A stretch of DNA of 35,340 bases from Deltaproteobacteria bacterium. GTDB lineage: Bacteria > Desulfobacterota > Dissulfuribacteria > Dissulfuribacterales > QOAL01. A program made the translations under genes and the position numbers. Shown piece by piece: positions 34,104 through 35,340 of this stretch; positions within the stretch are counted from its first letter, which is position 1, and every line of letters starts with the position of its first letter. The stretch covers positions 1-35,340 of the forward strand of contig JAJRZR010000071.1 of assembly GCA_024275145.1 (NCBI GenBank), written 5' to 3'. Below the pieces are notes generated by a model that worked only from the letters and a program-made list of their open reading frames with translations, did no database searches and had not been told where the DNA came from.

Positions 34104-35340
34104 GGATAAGGCATCACACGGGGGGGGGCATCAGGATAAACCGCTTATCGTAGTCGTAGACGATGAACTTGTTACGGTAAAACGCCTGGTGCGGGCATTG
34201 GCCAAAGATGGGCGGGTAGAGGGATTTGTATCCGCTGAAGAGGCATTGGCTTTTATCAAACGGGAGGTTCCCGATGTATTGATAAGCGATATCCGCTTAC
34301 AGGATGCCGATGGGGTACATCTCATGCAGCAGGTCCTATCGATGTCCGATGAGATAGCTGTTATCCTGATGACAGGCTATGCATCCATAGATCAGGCCGT
34401 CGAGGCCACCAAAAAAGGTGCCTTTCACTATCTGGAAAAGCCTTTCCATATATCTGTTCTCAAGAGGGTGCTCAGAAAGGCCTTGGCTTCTATGCAGGCC
34501 AGGAAACAAATGTTCCTGATATCCCATGAGCTTGTCAAAAATGGTGGTTTCGGGAAGATGATAGGCCTTTCTGCCCCGATGCGCCAGGTCTTTAATACCA
34601 TTGCCAAGGTCGCCCCATTGGACTGCAACGTGTTAATCCAGGGGGAGAGCGGGACAGGCAAGGAATTGGTGGCCCGCTCACTGCACGCCAATAGTCCCCG
34701 TTCCTCCCGTCCCTTTGTGTCATTCAATTGCGGGGCTTTCTCGGAAGATCTCATAGCGAACGAGTTGTTTGGACATGAAAAGGGTGCCTTTACCGGGGCC
34801 TTGACCACAAAGGTGGGGCTCTTGGAGGCGGCAAACGGTGGCACCGTACTCCTGGATGAGGTGGGAGAGATGCCAATCTCCATGCAGGTAAAGCTTCTGC
34901 GTGTCATCCAGGAAAGAACCTTTTTGAGGGTGGGGGGCATAAAACCTATAGAGCTTGACGTCAGGTTCATTGCCGCCACCAACAAAAACCTTGAGAAGAT
35001 GGCCGCTGCCGGTGACTTCAGGTATGATTTCTTCTATCGTTTGAAGGTGGTCACGGTCGAACTTCCGCCTCTGAGGGAGAGGCGGGAGGATCTCATGCCC
35101 CTCATGCTCCATTTCGTCGAAAAGGCGGCCAGGAAGTTCGGTAAGCCGGTACCCAAGCTTTCCGATGGATTTGTTGAACCGCTGGAGTCTTACCCGTTTC
35201 CTGGAAACGTGCGGGAGATGGAGCATATCATCGAAAGGGCGGTGGCCCTTTCCCAGGGTGATACACTCAGGGCCTCAGACCTGCCACCCGACTTGAAGCT
35301 AATACGTCCTGAGCCGGTTGAAAAACGGCAGGAAGAGGGA
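34045..35340 (+). CDS. NtrC-family sigma-54 response regulator (C-terminus beyond window)
   Basis: A DNA-binding activator of sigma-54 RNA polymerase. The receiver domain begins 'KPLIVVVDDEL' (34138 on), with phosphoacceptor Asp at 34288-34290 (LISDIRL) and a lysine in YLEKPFH. The AAA+ domain follows: Walker A GESGTGKE (near 34642), GAFTGA sigma-54 contact loop (34783-34800) and Walker B VLLDEVGEM. The helix-turn-helix lies outside the window. The start is unclear: the only in-frame start codon before the receiver is a TTG at 34045, overlapping the kinase gene by 59 nt and with no ribosome-binding site. A GTG at 34094 would be in frame only if the G9 tract at 34120-34128 had ten Gs. Confidence 0.85.
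   Translation, partial: MTARKARVQRSASSCHCGNRDKASHGGGHQDKPLIVVVDDELVTVKRLVRALAKDGRVEGFVSAEEALAFIKREVPDVLISDIRLQDADGVHLMQQVLSMSDEIAVILMTGYASIDQAVEATKKGAFHYLEKPFHISVLKRVLRKALASMQARKQMFLISHELVKNGGFGKMIGLSAPMRQVFNTIAKVAPLDCNVLIQGESGTGKELVARSLHANSPRSSRPFVSFNCGAFSEDLIANELFGHEKGAFTGALTTKVGLLEAANGGTVLLDEVGEMPISMQVKLLRVIQERTFLRVGGIKPIELDVRFIAATNKNLEKMAAAGDFRYDFFYRLKVVTVELPPLRERREDLMPLMLHFVEKAARKFGKPVPKLSDGFVEPLESYPFPGNVREMEHIIERAVALSQGDTLRASDLPPDLKLIRPEPVEKRQEEG
34120..34128 (+). repeat. G9 homopolymer at the start of the NtrC-type gene
   Basis: Nine consecutive Gs lie immediately before the receiver-coding sequence. Adding one G would join the frame to a GTG at 34094, giving M-AIGIRHHTGGGHQDKPLIVVVDD. 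Such tracts change length by slipped-strand mispairing, so this could be a phase switch, or a sequencing or assembly error. Confidence 0.7.

Overview
The window looks like a chromosomal segment of a Gram-negative, probably anaerobic bacterium of the Desulfobacterota (deltaproteobacterial) type. This is inferred from gene content only: a molybdate ABC transporter, several oxyanion/sulfur-type transporters (SLC13, TauE/SafE), a PEP-synthase-like protein next to two-component genes, and periplasmic and outer-membrane proteins. No rRNA, tRNA, CRISPR array, insertion sequence or phage gene was seen.

Layout. (1) 1-4918, minus strand: modA-modB-modC, then an alginate-export-type porin, an NMT1/SsuA-type solute-binding protein and the start of its ABC permease, all in one direction with short gaps or overlaps and a good promoter at 4977-5004. 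(2) 5040-10331, minus: one very large UvrA made of two complete UvrA units fused head to tail (four ABC ATPase domains). (3) 10814-11986, minus: a diguanylate cyclase with an unrecognised N-terminal region. (4) 12092-17710, plus: a GATE-domain membrane protein, an exported M1-peptidase/ChaN/PDZ fusion, a ZnT9-like cation efflux protein whose C-terminus is cut off by an apparent one-base frameshift, and a stand-alone receiver protein. (5) 18157-22837, minus: two SLC13/ArsB-superfamily permeases (one with an exported Ig-like domain, one with two RCK_C domains) and a tandem universal stress protein, likely one operon behind an inverted-repeat operator. (6) 22838-25688: mostly non-coding, with an isolated exported SUMF1-domain protein. 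(7) 25689-35340, plus: a Usp-like protein, a TauE/SafE exporter and its PF09608-type membrane partner, a strong terminator, a PEP-synthase-like enzyme that has lost the PEP-binding barrel, a receiver protein, a membrane histidine kinase and an NtrC-type sigma-54 activator that runs off the window.

How they may work together. Block 7 is the best candidate for an undescribed system. It has an anion exporter module, an ATP-grasp/phosphohistidine enzyme with an unknown C-terminal domain in place of the PEP-binding domain, and a full receiver/kinase/sigma-54 activator set. The NtrC gene begins around a nine-G tract at a frame-critical position, which could be a phase-variation switch or a sequencing error. 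Blocks 5 and 7 both pair anion permeases with universal stress proteins, suggesting that ion or sulfur-oxyanion flux is tied to stress or energy state in this organism.
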